Shown here one piece after another: positions 1 to 9,889 of a stretch of DNA of 64,000 bases. The notes under the pieces were generated by a model. The model saw nothing but the letters and a program-made list of their open reading frames with translations. It made no database searches and had not been told where the DNA came from. Position numbers and translations under genes: made by a program. The number at the start of each line of letters is the position of its first letter. The stretch's first letter is position 1. Source of the DNA: Mytilus edulis (lineage: Eukaryota > Mollusca > Bivalvia > Mytilida > Mytilidae). The stretch spans positions 49,374,830-49,438,829 of the forward strand of contig NC_092344.1 of NCBI RefSeq assembly GCF_963676685.1, given 5' to 3'.

Positions 1-102
1 GGCCATACGGGAGACTGTGGTTAAAGGTTTTAACAGATAAATTCAATGTAAGTATGACATTTAGAACTTGATTAATGAACATATTTACAAGTATTGCGAA
101 AC

Positions 103-244
103 TTACGTCACACCTGCACTGAACCATTCATTTCCTCTATTACAGTTTATTTCCTCATATGGAGTGTATATAAGACAGAAATAAATTTAAAACTTATCAA
201 AACATTTCTGTACACCGTTAAATAACGATACGCATATATTCAAG
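103..244 (+). promoter_or_regulatory. Promoter and noncoding leader exon, gene copy 1
   Basis: A TTACGTCA (CRE/ATF-like) site lies at 103-110, followed directly by an E-box CACCTG. A TATATAAG box is at 167-174. A leader exon of about 45 bases should start near 200 and ends at 244, before a GTAAGT donor. The block is conserved in units 2-5 and in weaker form before the 936-residue relative. The start site is inferred from TATA spacing; splicing to the ATG exon (acceptor TTCTAG, exon from 690) is inferred from consensus. Confidence 0.7.
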
Positions 245-694
245 GTAAGTTATTTGTCTATAATGAATTTATTTTTCAAAATATAATAGATTATATTTTA
301 ATGTATGCAATTAATGTTTAATTTAAAGAACAACAACTCTATCTTGTTAAAACAATAGATTCGCAGTATAAGATATATGAATAATGATGATGATTATGAT
401 TTGAGCATGAAATATTTCTAGCAACGTCAAATCATCTAAAATCACGGATTCAAAAGATATAAGAATAGTCCTAATCAGTTAAAAACAATTCGAGGATTAA
501 CAGATAAATGTCTTTTTTCTTAATACTATAATGTATGGCAATAATACATTTTCCATGGTGAATCCTGCAGATAAGTTTTGCAGTACTCGTTTAAGGCATC
601 AGATATATTGAAAGAATACATTTTTTATTTTTTAGTGACATTTTCAAACCAATCAATTTTAGTTGCATTTGTTTTAATATTCATTCTAGGTATA

Positions 695-2464
695 ATGGAA
701 GGGAAAGCTGTTATCATTTTCTTTGGCTTTATAGCATGTGCTTTTGCTGGTATGTATTTTATGACGTTATATATTTTTATTATTATTCAAATCAGGATTT
801 ATACAAAGGAATAAGTCATGAGCAATCATTTTTAAAACTTTACAGACCAAATTTTTGTAAACAAACTATCCAAAGATTCTTTAAAAAATGATTAAAATAC
901 ATGAATGTTAAAATTAACATACAAACAATGATACATCGTTTCAACACTTGGCTTATACGTTTACCATTCCTCATAAGGAAACAATCGCAGAAAACAAGGA
1001 AATTTGAAATCATTTAAGGAAAAAAATTGTAAAAGGAAAATCAAAAATGACGGATACATAACATAAGAATACCTATCATATTATATTTAAAACGCAAACA
1101 TGTTTTACGATTGGTGTTAGTAAATTAGAACAGCGGTTTTTGAGTTGGATATTTACTTGGATCTTGATATTATTCAAATGAAGATTTATACAAAGGAATA
1201 AGTCATGAGCAAACATTATTAAAACATTACAACCCAAATATTTGAAAATGAAACAATCAAAAAATTCTTTAAAGAAGTTTATTAAATACATGAATGTTAG
1301 AATTAACATACAAAAACTGATACATCGTTTCGACACATTTTGAAATCATTTAAGAATAAAAATTGTAGCAGACAAAGCGAAAATGACGAATACATAACAT
1401 GAGAATACCTTATATATTGTATTTAAAGCACAAACATGTTTACAATTAGTGTAAGTAAATTAGAACAGCGGTTTTTAACTTGGAAATATAGTTAATAGAA
1501 CATAGAGTAAAAACAAAAACACCTAATGTTTGGTCATTGTTAAGAAAATACAAAAAATACTCACTTCTAACGATAAACCGTGAAAGTACTTATACTATAT
1601 GTAATATTTATATAAGTAATACATTCTTTAAAAAACACTTTGGTTGTAAAACAAATATTGAAACCGAATAATACTATAATCTGTTCTACATCACTGTTTA
1701 GATTTATGTAGACAAAATGCGCGTCTGTCTTATCAAATTAAAAGCCTGGTACCTTTCTTTTCGAATGAAAATTCATATTTCAACATTTCTAATTAATATT
1801 TATTATTACAGTATATTCACCCAAAGGCGGGAAAGCTTGTGAAATTGAATGCTCTAGTCATTCAGAATGTCTAGATGGATACAAATGCCAAACCGAAGGA
1901 TGTGATCGTATGTGCAGACCTGGAAGAGTAATCTTATCAAATGCAGTTGTCGGATCAGACATTATTACAGCTGGATGCGTTCAGAGATGTATGGACCGAG
2001 GTGGGCTAGGTTGCAGAAGTCTTTGTCAGCGTAGTGGGGATTTATTATCAGGAGGCCAAATCATTCGTAGTGGTTCCTTAGACAGTAGATTCAATGATGC
2101 CTTAGTAGATTCTATTCGGTCAGATAGTCTTGTTAGACATACCTCGTCAGTAGGTGATTCTATTCGATCAGGTAGTCTTGTTAGACATATCTCGCCAGTA
2201 GGTGATTCTATTCGGTCAGATAGTCTTCTTGGACGTATTTCATCAGTAGGTGATTCTATTCGATCAGGTAGTCTTGTTAGACATATCTCGCCAGTAGGTG
2301 ATTCTATTCGGTCAGGTAGTCTTCTTGGACGTATCTCGCAAGTTGGTTCAATTTTACATAAAGGCTGTCAAAATACATGCATTTCACGAGGCTGCAACTT
2401 CAACGAGGAATGTGTCACACGAGATGGATGTTCTGTATGTGTTCGTGTCAAGACCTACGCATAA
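695..2464 (+). CDS. Secreted cysteine-rich Ser/Arg-repeat protein, copy 1
   Basis: Coding exons are 695-749 and 1812-2464, joined by a phase-1 GT/AG intron, giving 235 residues. The first exon encodes signal peptide MEGKAVIIFFGFIACAFA, with probable cleavage after AFA. The mature chain has Cys28, 32, 38, 44, 49, 53 (C-x3-C-x5-C-x5-C-x4-C-x3-C), then Cys74, 78, 86, 90, five 16-residue repeats at 118-197, and Cys204, 208, 213, 219, 225, 228. The open frame before the ATG was not used because a conserved acceptor lies 5 bases upstream of it. The protein is probably extracellular and basic. The N-terminal module superficially resembles WAP or knottin folds but lacks a full signature. No family is recognised. 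Copy-specific residues include ITAGC and a C-terminal VRVKTYA. Confidence 0.88.
780..1490 (+). repeat. Tandem duplication inside intron 2 (units 1-4)
   Basis: A segment of roughly 320-390 bp occurs twice in a row (about 780-1169 and 1170-1490). Each copy starts at an ATTATTCAAATNA-type block and ends with a GAACAGCGGTTTTT block. The same doubling is seen at about 9975-10680, 18815-19480 and 29920-30620. Copies 5 and 6 carry only one version. The doubling therefore arose after units 1-4 split from copies 5-6, or was lost in those. Confidence 0.75.
1690..1735 (+). ncRNA. Decayed hammerhead-type motif in intron 2, copy 1
   Basis: The block keeps the outline CTG...TTATGTAGAC-AAAA-TGCGCGTC seen in better hammerheads of this window, but the CUGANGA core and GAAA are broken. 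It sits about 75 bases before the main-exon acceptor. Equivalent relics precede exon 3 in units 2-4, and better ones in copies 5 and 6. It is probably inactive. Confidence 0.45.
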
Positions 2465-2556
2465 GATAAGACAACAGATGACATAATATATTGTGCAATA
2501 TTTAAATGATAGTTATCCATGTATTGTGATATTTTATAATTTTGTTTTGATACACA

Positions 2557-2562
2557 AATAAA
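2557..2562 (+). promoter_or_regulatory. Poly(A) signal, copy 1
   Basis: AATAAA lies 92 bases after the stop codon in a T-rich 3' UTR that is conserved in all six copies. A GTTTATTTTAATTTTTTGTC stretch follows as a possible downstream element. Confidence 0.75.
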
Positions 2563-2599
2563 GTATTTATTATAACAGAGTTTATTTTAATTTTTTGTC

Positions 2600-3240
2600 T
2601 TTGATTCACAGCTGCCTCTCACGCATGTTCAACAACAAAATCGGCAACAAACTCAGAAAGCTTCTAACAGAAATATAAGACACATCAGTAAAGCCTTCTA
2701 TAATTCTAATCATTATGACTGAAAAAGAATTTCGCATGTGCACCAGAATATATAGCAAAGAACAAATTGCAATATATTTCAATTAACAGAGTTATTATTA
2801 ATCATATTTCTGTAATAAAATATCACTGCTATTGCTTAAAAGGTATTTCTTGGAATGAGAGTAAAAATGAAATACAAAAACAAATCTTAACTCTAAAGAA
2901 ATTAAAAACGAAAAGTCTCTTATCAAAACATCAAAATCAACAGCTCAAACAATTCAAACGAAAGAAAACAGCTGTCATTGAATAATAGATTGGACTTGAG
3001 TTGTTATAGATAGCTAGAACTCTGACATGTTTGGCAGTCGCACAAAATTACGTTATATTGACAATATTGTGTGAACAAAACAAACAGACATAAAGATAAC
3101 CTTTATTATTAGAAAAAGAAACAAATAGCTCAATATCTCAATAAACAAAAATGGAATTGCATATAGAATATACTTAAAGGCAAAAATTGAAAGATTAAAA
3201 AGATTACTATAGCACAATATCACAGTGTGCCGAGCCAAAA
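2600..3240. repeat. Spacer with old interspersed repeat (unit 1)
   Basis: No gene is seen. About 2850-3015 matches sequences at 12045-12215, 20865-21035, 38460-38575 and 47990-48190. The last lies outside the array and shows it is a dispersed repeat, ending in a CTGACTTAGTACAG-like block in units 2 and 3. The 72-codon frame here (2767-2985) is a by-product. Confidence 0.5.
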
Positions 3241-3590
3241 AGATATAAACGACAATTGACTAAACAGTGAAGGTACATGTCTTAAAAAGATAAATAAACG
3301 AACACTATAAAACGTTGTTAAAAGTGAGACAAAAAATACTAAATGAACATTGAAACTAAAAATCGAAATTAATCTGAAAAAGACATTTATAAAATACAAA
3401 AAGGACAAACAGACAAACACAATAGAAAACCAAAGACTGTGCAGCACGAGCGTTACCATCAGATGGGTAATCTCAGGTGCTCCGGAAAGGTAAGCAGATC
3501 TTGCTCCACATGTGACACTTGTAAAGTTTCGCATGTTACTAGAAACCCGGTGATTTGGCTAGCTCGATAAATTACATACCGAAAATAGTA
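3240..3590 (-). mobile_element. Old PLE 3' end, unit 1
   Basis: This block matches the segment that directly follows the reverse-transcriptase frame at 40920-41225: CATGGCTAA-type A-rich tract, then ATCTCAGGTGCTCCGGAA, AGCAGATC, ACATGTGACAC and CCCGGTGATT. It is a 5'-truncated PLE copy on the minus strand. Copies sit at the same place in units 2, 3 and 5, so insertion preceded the array duplications. Unit 4 lost it in a deletion near 32020. Confidence 0.7.
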
Positions 3591-3827
3591 TCAGCAAAAC
3601 GGCTACTATATTTTGTACATGGAATAAATGCAAAGTTTACATTTGGAGTTAAGTGTGACGTCTATTTCACTGAACAAGATCACAATTTTATTCAGAGGCA
3701 ATATGAGCACCACTTCACTGTCGTCGCCTCAATACCATGTTTAATAAGGACATTGCTAAAATTAAACAAAATATATATTTATTCGTTATTCAGATTGAGG
3801 CAATTTCTTTTAAAAAACCACTTATTA
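3591..3827. other. Spacer shared by units 1-3
   Basis: This sequence, starting near CGAAAATAGTATCAGC, is unique apart from the copies in units 2 and 3 (12790-13030, 26000-26250). No coding signature is seen. Its last six bases, TTATTA, form the left target duplication of the adjoining insertion. Confidence 0.5.
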
Positions 3828-4141
3828 TCTGGTGCAGAAAAATTGGTACCGTTAATGTTATTACTACCACTGGGTCGATGCCTCTGCTGGTGGACTGTTA
3901 GTCCCCGAGGGTATCACCAGCCCAGTAGCCAGTACTCCGGTACTGGCATGAAAATACGGATTTTTTGTGATATTAAATTTACTGTTACAAAATGTTAAAA
4001 AATATTATAAATTAAGAAATGTATTTCCCTCATGCAAAGCTCTAATTCCTTTCACGGATTTGGCTATACTTTTTTGGAACTTTTGGATTATAGCTCTACA
4101 TATTAAATATAAGCTTTCGATTTTACATATTTTGGCCACGA

Positions 4142-4185
4142 GCATCACTGAAGAGACATTATTTGTCGAAATGCGCATCTGGTGC
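4142..4185 (+). ncRNA. Hammerhead ribozyme, monomer 1
   Basis: Stem I GCATCA (4142-4147) pairs with TGGTGC (4180-4185). The core CTGAAGA is at 4148-4154, where position 7 may be any base. Stem II GACA/TGTC has loop TTATT, GAAA is at 4168-4171, a short stem III is ATGCGCAT, and the predicted cleavage follows C4179. All core bases are intact, in type I order with a minimal stem III as reported for PLE hammerheads. Confidence 0.85.
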
Positions 4186-4491
4186 AGAAAAATTGGTATC
4201 GTTATTGTTATTACTACCACTGGGTCGATGCCTCTGCTGGTGGACTGTTAGTCCCCGAGGGTATCACCAGCCCAGTAGCCAGTACTCCAGTACTGGCATG
4301 AAAATACGGATTTTTTGTGATATTAAATTTACTGTTACAAAATGTTAAAAAATATTATAAATTAAGAAATGAATTTCCCTCATGCAAAGCTCTAATTCCT
4401 TTCACGGATTTGGCTATACTTTTTTGGAACTTTTGGATTATAGCTCTACATCTTTTATATAAGCCTAGGATTTTGCACATTTTGGCCACGA

Positions 4492-4535
4492 GCATCACTG
4501 AAGAGACATTATTTGTCGAAATGCGCATCTGGTGC
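4492..4535 (+). ncRNA. Hammerhead ribozyme, monomer 2
   Basis: It is identical to the monomer 1 motif in core and stems. Cleavage is predicted after C4529. Confidence 0.85.
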
Positions 4536-4840
4536 AGAAAAATTGGTACCGTTATTGTTATTACTACCACTGGGTCGATGCCTCTGCTGGTGGACTGTTA
4601 GTCCCCGAGGGTATCACCAGCCCAGTAGCCAGTACTCCGGTACTGGCATGAAAATACGGATTTTTGTGATATTAAATTTACTGTTACAAAATGTTACAAA
4701 ATATTATAAATTAAGAAATGTATTTCCCTCATGCAAAGCTCTAATTCCTTTCACGGATTTGGCTATACTTTTTTGGAACTTTTGGATTATAGCTCTACAT
4801 CTTTTATATAAGCCTTGGATTTTACACATTTTGGCCACGA

Positions 4841-4884
4841 GCATCACTGAAAAGACATTATTTGTCGAAATGCGCATCTGGTGC
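4841..4884 (+). ncRNA. Hammerhead with mutated core, monomer 3
   Basis: The core reads CTGAAAA instead of CTGAAGA, replacing the invariant G8. Stems I and II and GAAA are intact. It is expected to be strongly impaired. Confidence 0.75.
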
Positions 4885-5190
4885 AGAAAAATTGGTACCG
4901 TTATTGTTATTACTACCACTGGGTCGATGCCTCTGCTGGTGGACTGTTAGTCCCCGAGGGTACCACCAGCCCAGTAGCCAGTACTCCGGTACTGGCATGA
5001 AAATACGGATTTTTTGTGATATAAAATTTACTGGTACAAAATGTTAAAAAATATTATAAATTAAGGAATGTATTTTCCTCATGCAAAGCTCTAATTTCTT
5101 TCACGGATTTGGCTATACTTTTTTGGAACTTTTGGATTATAGGTCTACATCTTTTATATAAGCTTTGGATTTTACATATTTTTGCCACGA

Positions 5191-5234
5191 GCATCACTGA
5201 AGAGACATTATTTGTCGAAATGCGCATCTGGTGC
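5191..5234 (+). ncRNA. Hammerhead ribozyme, monomer 4
   Basis: The core CTGAAGA, stem II GACA/TGTC, GAAA and the six-pair stem I are intact. Cleavage is predicted after C5228. Confidence 0.85.
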
Positions 5235-5556
5235 AGAAAAATTGGTACCGTTAATGTTATTACTACCACTGGGTCGATGCCTCTGCTGGTGGACTGTTAG
5301 TCCCTGAGGGTATCACCAGCCCAGTAGCTAGTACTCCGGCACTGGCATGAAAGTACGGATTTTTTGTGTTATTAAATTTACTGTTACAAAATGTTAAAAA
5401 ATATTATAAATTAAGGAATGTATCTCCCTCATGCAAAGCTCTAATTCCTTTCACGGATTTGGCTATACTTTTTTGGAACTTTTGGATTATAGCTCTACAT
5501 CTTTTATATAAGCTTTGGATTTTACATATTTTGGCCACGAGCATCACTGAAGAGAC

Positions 5557-5920
5557 TTTTAACGAGAGAAATTTATGTATTACTGAAAAATTATTACACC
5601 AGGGTTTTCGATATCACAAACTAGTCAAAACATTTACTAAATTTTATCATCGGTATAAAGACATCATTCGTAAATATAGCTCAACATGCAGACTTCTAAT
5701 ACGTTCAGGTATTTCACATCCAATTTTTTATGAAAATATTCTTTATAAAGCACAAAGGTGTCAGTATTCACCTCAGAAACTTACAAAACCTTTGAATAGA
5801 CTTATTAAGAAGGGATATAATTACGATACTGTTGTCAAGTCATTAAAGATTGCATATTTTGGCGTTAATATTGAGTCACTGATAAGGTCTTTGCATCGGA
5901 ACTACACAAATTTATTCTAA
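5557..5920 (+). pseudogene. PLE reverse transcriptase C-terminal fragment
   Basis: The frame reads NERNLCITEKLLHQGF...KLVKTFTKFYHRYKDII and continues to a stop at 5918-5920. It aligns with LLTRKLLNQEF...KLKSSLRKFYGRHHELV at the end of the minus-strand PLE frame (41226-42188) and with decayed sequence at 48890-49229. It lacks all catalytic motifs. It joins the hammerhead array at 5556/5557, inside what would be loop II of the fifth hammerhead. Confidence 0.75.
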
Positions 5921-6540
5921 AAACAGTTGTTGGCATGACACGGGTTATGTTCTTCTCATATATGTTATGATGGTATGATACTAAACCCCTAACGGGAAGG
6001 ATTGTGCCTGATGTTCATATGATGAAATCATAATCTTTCAGTCAGTTTAATTGAAGTCTGGAGCTGGCATGTCAGTTAACTGCTAGTAGTCTGTTGTTAT
6101 TTATGTATTATTGTCATTTTGTTTATTTTCTTTGGTTACATCTTCTGACATCAGACTCGGACTTCTCTTGAACTGAATTTCAATGTGCGTATTGTTATGC
6201 ATTTACTTTTCTACATTGGTTAGAGGTATAGGGGGAGGGTTGAGATCTCACAAACATGTTTAACCCCGCCGCATTTTTGCGCCTGTCCCAAGTCAGGAGC
6301 CTCTGGCCTTTGTTAGTCTTGTATTATTTTAATTTTAGTTTCTTGTGTACAATTTGGAAATTAGTATGGCGTTCATTATCACTGGACTAGTATATATTTG
6401 TTTAGGGGCCAGCTGAAGGACGCCTCCAGGTGCGGGAATTTCTCGCTACATTGAAGACCTGTTGGTGACCCTCTGCTGTTTTTTATTTGGTCGGGTTGTT
6501 GTCTCTTTGACACATTCCCCATTTCCATTCTCAATTTTAT
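5921..6540 (+). mobile_element. PLE 3' UTR
   Basis: It is colinear with 49240-49860, which follows another PLE pseudogene, and partly with 51948-52246 on the minus strand. Shared blocks are GTTGTTGGCATGACACGGGT, GTCTGGAGCTGGCATGTCAG, a GCGCCTGTCC block and a tail near CCATTTCCATTCTCAAT. No gene is seen. Confidence 0.7.
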
Positions 6541-6591
6541 CATTTGTCGAAATGCGCATCTGGTGCAGAAAAATCGGCACCGTTAATGTTA

Positions 6592-9199
6592 TTATTAGTT
6601 TTTTACCATATCAATGTATTATAATCACTACGCTGAGCTCTGTAGCATTTAAGGGTAGTCGATTACTTTAGTGTATTTATTATTATACAATGAGTTTATG
6701 ATAAAACGTTAACACTATATTTTTCTCAAAATATCATTTATGGAAGAAAAGTTGTCTTCCTCCATCTTGGATTTTAAAATACCAGAAAACAATCGATCCT
6801 GATCTTTAAGTGAATAAGGTAATTCATGTGTAGGAATTTTCATTGAAATAAAGAAAATGACATATTTTATCATTTTAATAATTGTATTTTACAAAAAAAA
6901 CTTTTGTTCAATTATTTTTTTTTCCAACTTTGCCACATAAGGAAGGCAACTCAAATGTAAGGGCTGATAATTTAGATAAAGTTACTTCTACAAAAGAATG
7001 TGTTAGGAATTTACCTATTTCATTATGTAGCAAGAAAACGAGTCCTGTGACCTATTTTTTCTTTTTCTTACCTGAAAGCATAATGTTAGAGATATCATCT
7101 CATATTCTATCTAAAAATTTTATGGTTTAGTTTTCGTTTTACGGCAGACAATTTGGTTTTCCATGCATGATCTATTCAAAATTTGTCAAATTTGCACAAT
7201 CTGTAGCGCGAAAACAAGCCCCGTGACCCATTCTTTTTATTTATGTTTTTAAAAATGCATGATATAAACTACATTTTGGCAAAGTATTAAAACATTTTAT
7301 GGATTATAATTTAGACACCCCCATCTACCTTAAACTAGAAACTGTAATTAAAATGTAACGTTTAAACTTAACATGATTTAACTCTTAACTTTAATAATAG
7401 TGGAAATTATCCGATAAACCTCTTAAAAATACCAACACTGAAAGACCGAAAATGAGGATAAAAATATTATAAAGAAAGATGATGTTTGTTAACAGACATT
7501 ATCTGTAATCCATTTCTTGCTGTATTTGGTAAAATGTATATAAATTGTTCGTTCTCAATGCTCTTAAACTTTTAACTTCATTTGGCTTATTTATTATTTT
7601 TATTCGAACGTCACTGATGAGTCTTTTGTAGACGAAATACGCATTGGGCGCAAATATAAAATTTCTATCCTGGTATCTATGATGAGATTATTTGCATTAA
7701 TTTCGTATTGTTTTTTATGTGTTTTGTCATTTGACTTTTGCCATGTTTAGGGACTTTCCGAATTGATCTTCCTCTGAGTTCAGTATTTTTGTGATTTTAC
7801 TTTTTTGTATAACAGTGTAAAAAAGTATGAATTAATTTGATTTGCTTATCCAACCTCATACATTGTAAGACGATGTTACGGCATTTTCATTTGCTTTTCG
7901 TTAGGTCCAAGATACCTTTAAAATGTTAAGAAGATATATTTTTGTTAATGGCAACTGCATGAACAGATATATTTGATTTCTTCAAAAATATTCAAAACAC
8001 TCACACCTTTAACCTGACAATCTTCTTTCTATCAATGTTTGTTACATTCTGAAGCGTACAAAAAGTCTTTAAATGTCTGATGTCAAAGTTCTACACAGGA
8101 AAAGGACATATTATGTCATACTAGAATCTGCAAATAAATAGATCAACAATTCGCGAAATTTTAAATTTAATCAAATGATAGTGTTGACCATTGAGAAATA
8201 GGTTAAACAACTTGAAATAAATGGATATCGCTTTATATCACTCTCATCAAGTATTCTAATGGTAATAATAAACTCGCCGAAGGTTTGTTAATTGTCCTTT
8301 TGTTAATTTTGTTTAATCAATAAAAAAAGTGAAATAGTGAAATAACAATTCGCTTTTTGCAGCCAAAAATGTTCAATTTTGTCAAATTACGTTCAGAAAC
8401 ATTGATAATTAGTAATTCACTTGCAAGTGAATGAGTCGACCTCTTTAAATCCGTATTCATGTGAACTTCAATTTAACCCCTAGCTAGAGATTGACAACGC
8501 ATGCATTGTACGTCTACTGGTTATTTAAAGAAAAAGAATGTCAACAATGAAAGTGAAACTACGGTCAATCATTTGATTACTAGTTCGATGCACATGAAAT
8601 CATTCTTATACGGTTAAAAACAATGAGAAATACATGTATCTATTTTTAATCTATAAAATAAAATCAAACAGACCTCTAAAAATCCAATTGCACGTGTTGG
8701 TTTAATCTATTCATATCTTTATTTATGTTTACATCGCTTATACGGTCATCTGAGGTCAAATCGATAGTTAATTAGATGGCGTCTGGACTAAAATACACAC
8801 GAAACGAACCTATATATTATCTACCCCATGCTCTGTAAACTGTTTATTTTAGACTTTTGATAGTTTGGATAAATATTTTACATTGTTATAAATCAAATAT
8901 GAGAATTTGTGTCAAATTTGTGACCATGAATTTGACGGCTAGTGCCCCTTTAAAGACCATAATATTTAAATGCATGTTTTTCCATGACAAACATCCTGAC
9001 ATATTCGCTATGGTTTAACATCATAACCATTGCAATATAGTTTTTTTTTCAATTTAAAAGACGTCTGTTAAATGAATATTTAAACAAAACAATATGCAGA
9101 AAAAATAAACAAACCGCATTCAAGCATTTTTTTTTAAATTTCAATAACATTTTCTGACCAAACCGATATAACTTAAAATATTCTTTCGTTGTGGTTATG
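6592..9199. other. Long conserved spacer, unit 1
   Basis: This spacer is shared, with indels, with units 2-4 (13040-14740 and 17135-18037; 26255-27950; 32030-33480). It contains a hammerhead relic (7608-7651), a T-rich tract and otherwise no repeat family I recognise. Short frames here (for example 6882-7130) recur in other units but are disrupted by length changes in T runs, so I do not call them genes. Confidence 0.5.
7608..7651 (+). ncRNA. Hammerhead relic in spacer, unit 1
   Basis: Core CTGATGA (7614-7620), stem II GTCT/AGAC with loop TTTGT, and GAAA (7634-7637) are intact. The cleavage context is ATT instead of GTC/ATC, and stem I (ACGTCA with GGGCGC) keeps four of six pairs. It is probably weak or inactive. 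Confidence 0.6.
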
Positions 9200-9299
9200 C
9201 CATACGGGAGACTGCGGTTAAAGGTTTTAACAGATAAATTCAATGTAAGTATGACATTTAGAACTTGATAAATGAACATATTTACAAGTATTGCGAAAC

Positions 9300-9441
9300 T
9301 TACGTCACACCTGCACTGAACCATTCATTTCCTCTATTACAGTTTATTTCCTCATATGGAGTGTATATAAGACAGAAATAAATTGAAAACTTATAAAAAC
9401 ATTTCTGTACACCGTTAAATAACGATACGCATATATTCAAG
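9300..9441 (+). promoter_or_regulatory. Promoter and noncoding leader exon, copy 2
   Basis: TTACGTCA is at 9300-9307 with CACCTG next to it, and TATATAAG at 9364-9371. The leader exon ends at 9441 before GTAAGA. The ATG exon follows an acceptor TTTTAG at 9884. Confidence 0.7.
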
Positions 9442-9889
9442 GTAAGATATATGTCTATAATGAATTTATTTTTCAAAATATAATAGATTATATTTTAATG
9501 TATGCAATTAATGTTTCATTTAAAGAACAACAACGTCTATCTTGTTAAAACAATAGATTCGCAGTATAAGATATATGAATAATGATGATGATTATGATTT
9601 GAGCATGAAATATTTCTAGCAACGTCAAATCATCTAAAATCGCGGATTCAAAAGATATAAGAATAGTCCTAATCAGTTAAAAACAATTCGAGGATTAACA
9701 GATAAATGTCTTTTTCTTAATACTATAATGTGGCAATAATACATTTTCCATGGTGAATCCTGCAGATAAGTGTTGAAGTCCTCGTTTAAAGCATCAGAGA
9801 TATTGGTTTCAATTATTTTTTCATTTTTAGTAATATTTTCAAACCAATCAATTTTAATTGCATTTGTTTTAATATTCATTTTAGGTATA

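Larger units (their letters stand above)
3829..5557 (+). repeat. Five tandem 350-bp monomers
   Basis: Four full monomers and a fifth, nearly full one are more than 90 percent identical by eye. Each runs TGGTGCAG ... GGGTCGATGCCTCTGCTGG ... CATGAAAATACGG ... TTTGGCTATACTTTTTTGG ... CCACGAGCATCA, ending in a hammerhead motif. The overlapping 61-145-codon frames repeated on both strands here follow the 350-base period and are not genes. Confidence 0.9.
3828..6591 (+). mobile_element. Hammerhead-repeat/PLE insertion (retrozyme-like)
   Basis: This insertion is absent from the otherwise identical spacers of units 2 and 3 (empty site near 13038-13050). TTATTA flanks it at 3822-3827 and 6592-6597. 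It begins within two bases of the predicted hammerhead cleavage position (after C3829). It contains monomers starting at 3830, 4180, 4530, 4879 and 5229 (period 349-350), then a truncated PLE reverse-transcriptase end and 3' UTR (5557-6540), then the second half of a hammerhead. Tandem hammerhead repeats of this size are known from PLE terminal repeats and metazoan retrozymes. The assignment to those classes is inference. Confidence 0.8.
1..9199 (+). repeat. Tandem gene-array unit 1 (left end cut by window)
   Basis: This unit runs from a conserved CCATACGGGAGACTG block at 3 to the next such block at 9200. It holds promoter, leader, three-exon gene, poly(A) site and a long spacer. Unit 2 matches it almost base for base outside the insertion at 3828-6591 and a spacer segment near 8300, where units 2-4 carry extra sequence. 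Because the window opens inside this upstream block, further copies to the left are possible. The unit boundary is arbitrary, since similarity continues across it. Confidence 0.85.

Noticed and set aside
578-814. Longer frame running upstream of the signal-peptide ATG (also 9770-9985, 18609-18824)
   Set aside because: It crosses a conserved splice acceptor 5 bases before the ATG and reads into the donor side of the next intron. The promoter plus leader-exon layout makes it intron sequence.
1812-1980. Assignment of the N-terminal module to WAP, EGF or antistasin families
   Set aside because: Only six cysteines with C-x3-C-x5-C-x5-C-x4-C-x3-C spacing; the adjacent CC pair of WAP and the EGF spacing are missing.
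2767-2985. Lysine-rich 72-codon frame after copy 1 (also 11962, 20774)
   Set aside because: It lies in a dispersed repeat also found outside the array (47990-48190) and has no start context or domain.
3967-5300. Series of 61-145-codon frames on both strands
   Set aside because: They repeat with the 350-base monomer period of the hammerhead array and carry no protein signature.
3829-5557. CRISPR-like or satellite-only interpretation of the 350-bp array
   Set aside because: The monomers are contiguous without spacers, and hammerhead boxes, PLE sequence and a target duplication explain the structure better.
6882-7130. Frame with LPHKEGNSNVRADN and CSKKTSPVTYF, recurring at 13302 and 26517
   Set aside because: It is conserved only because the spacer is duplicated; lengths of T runs shift the frame between units, and unit 4 is broken.
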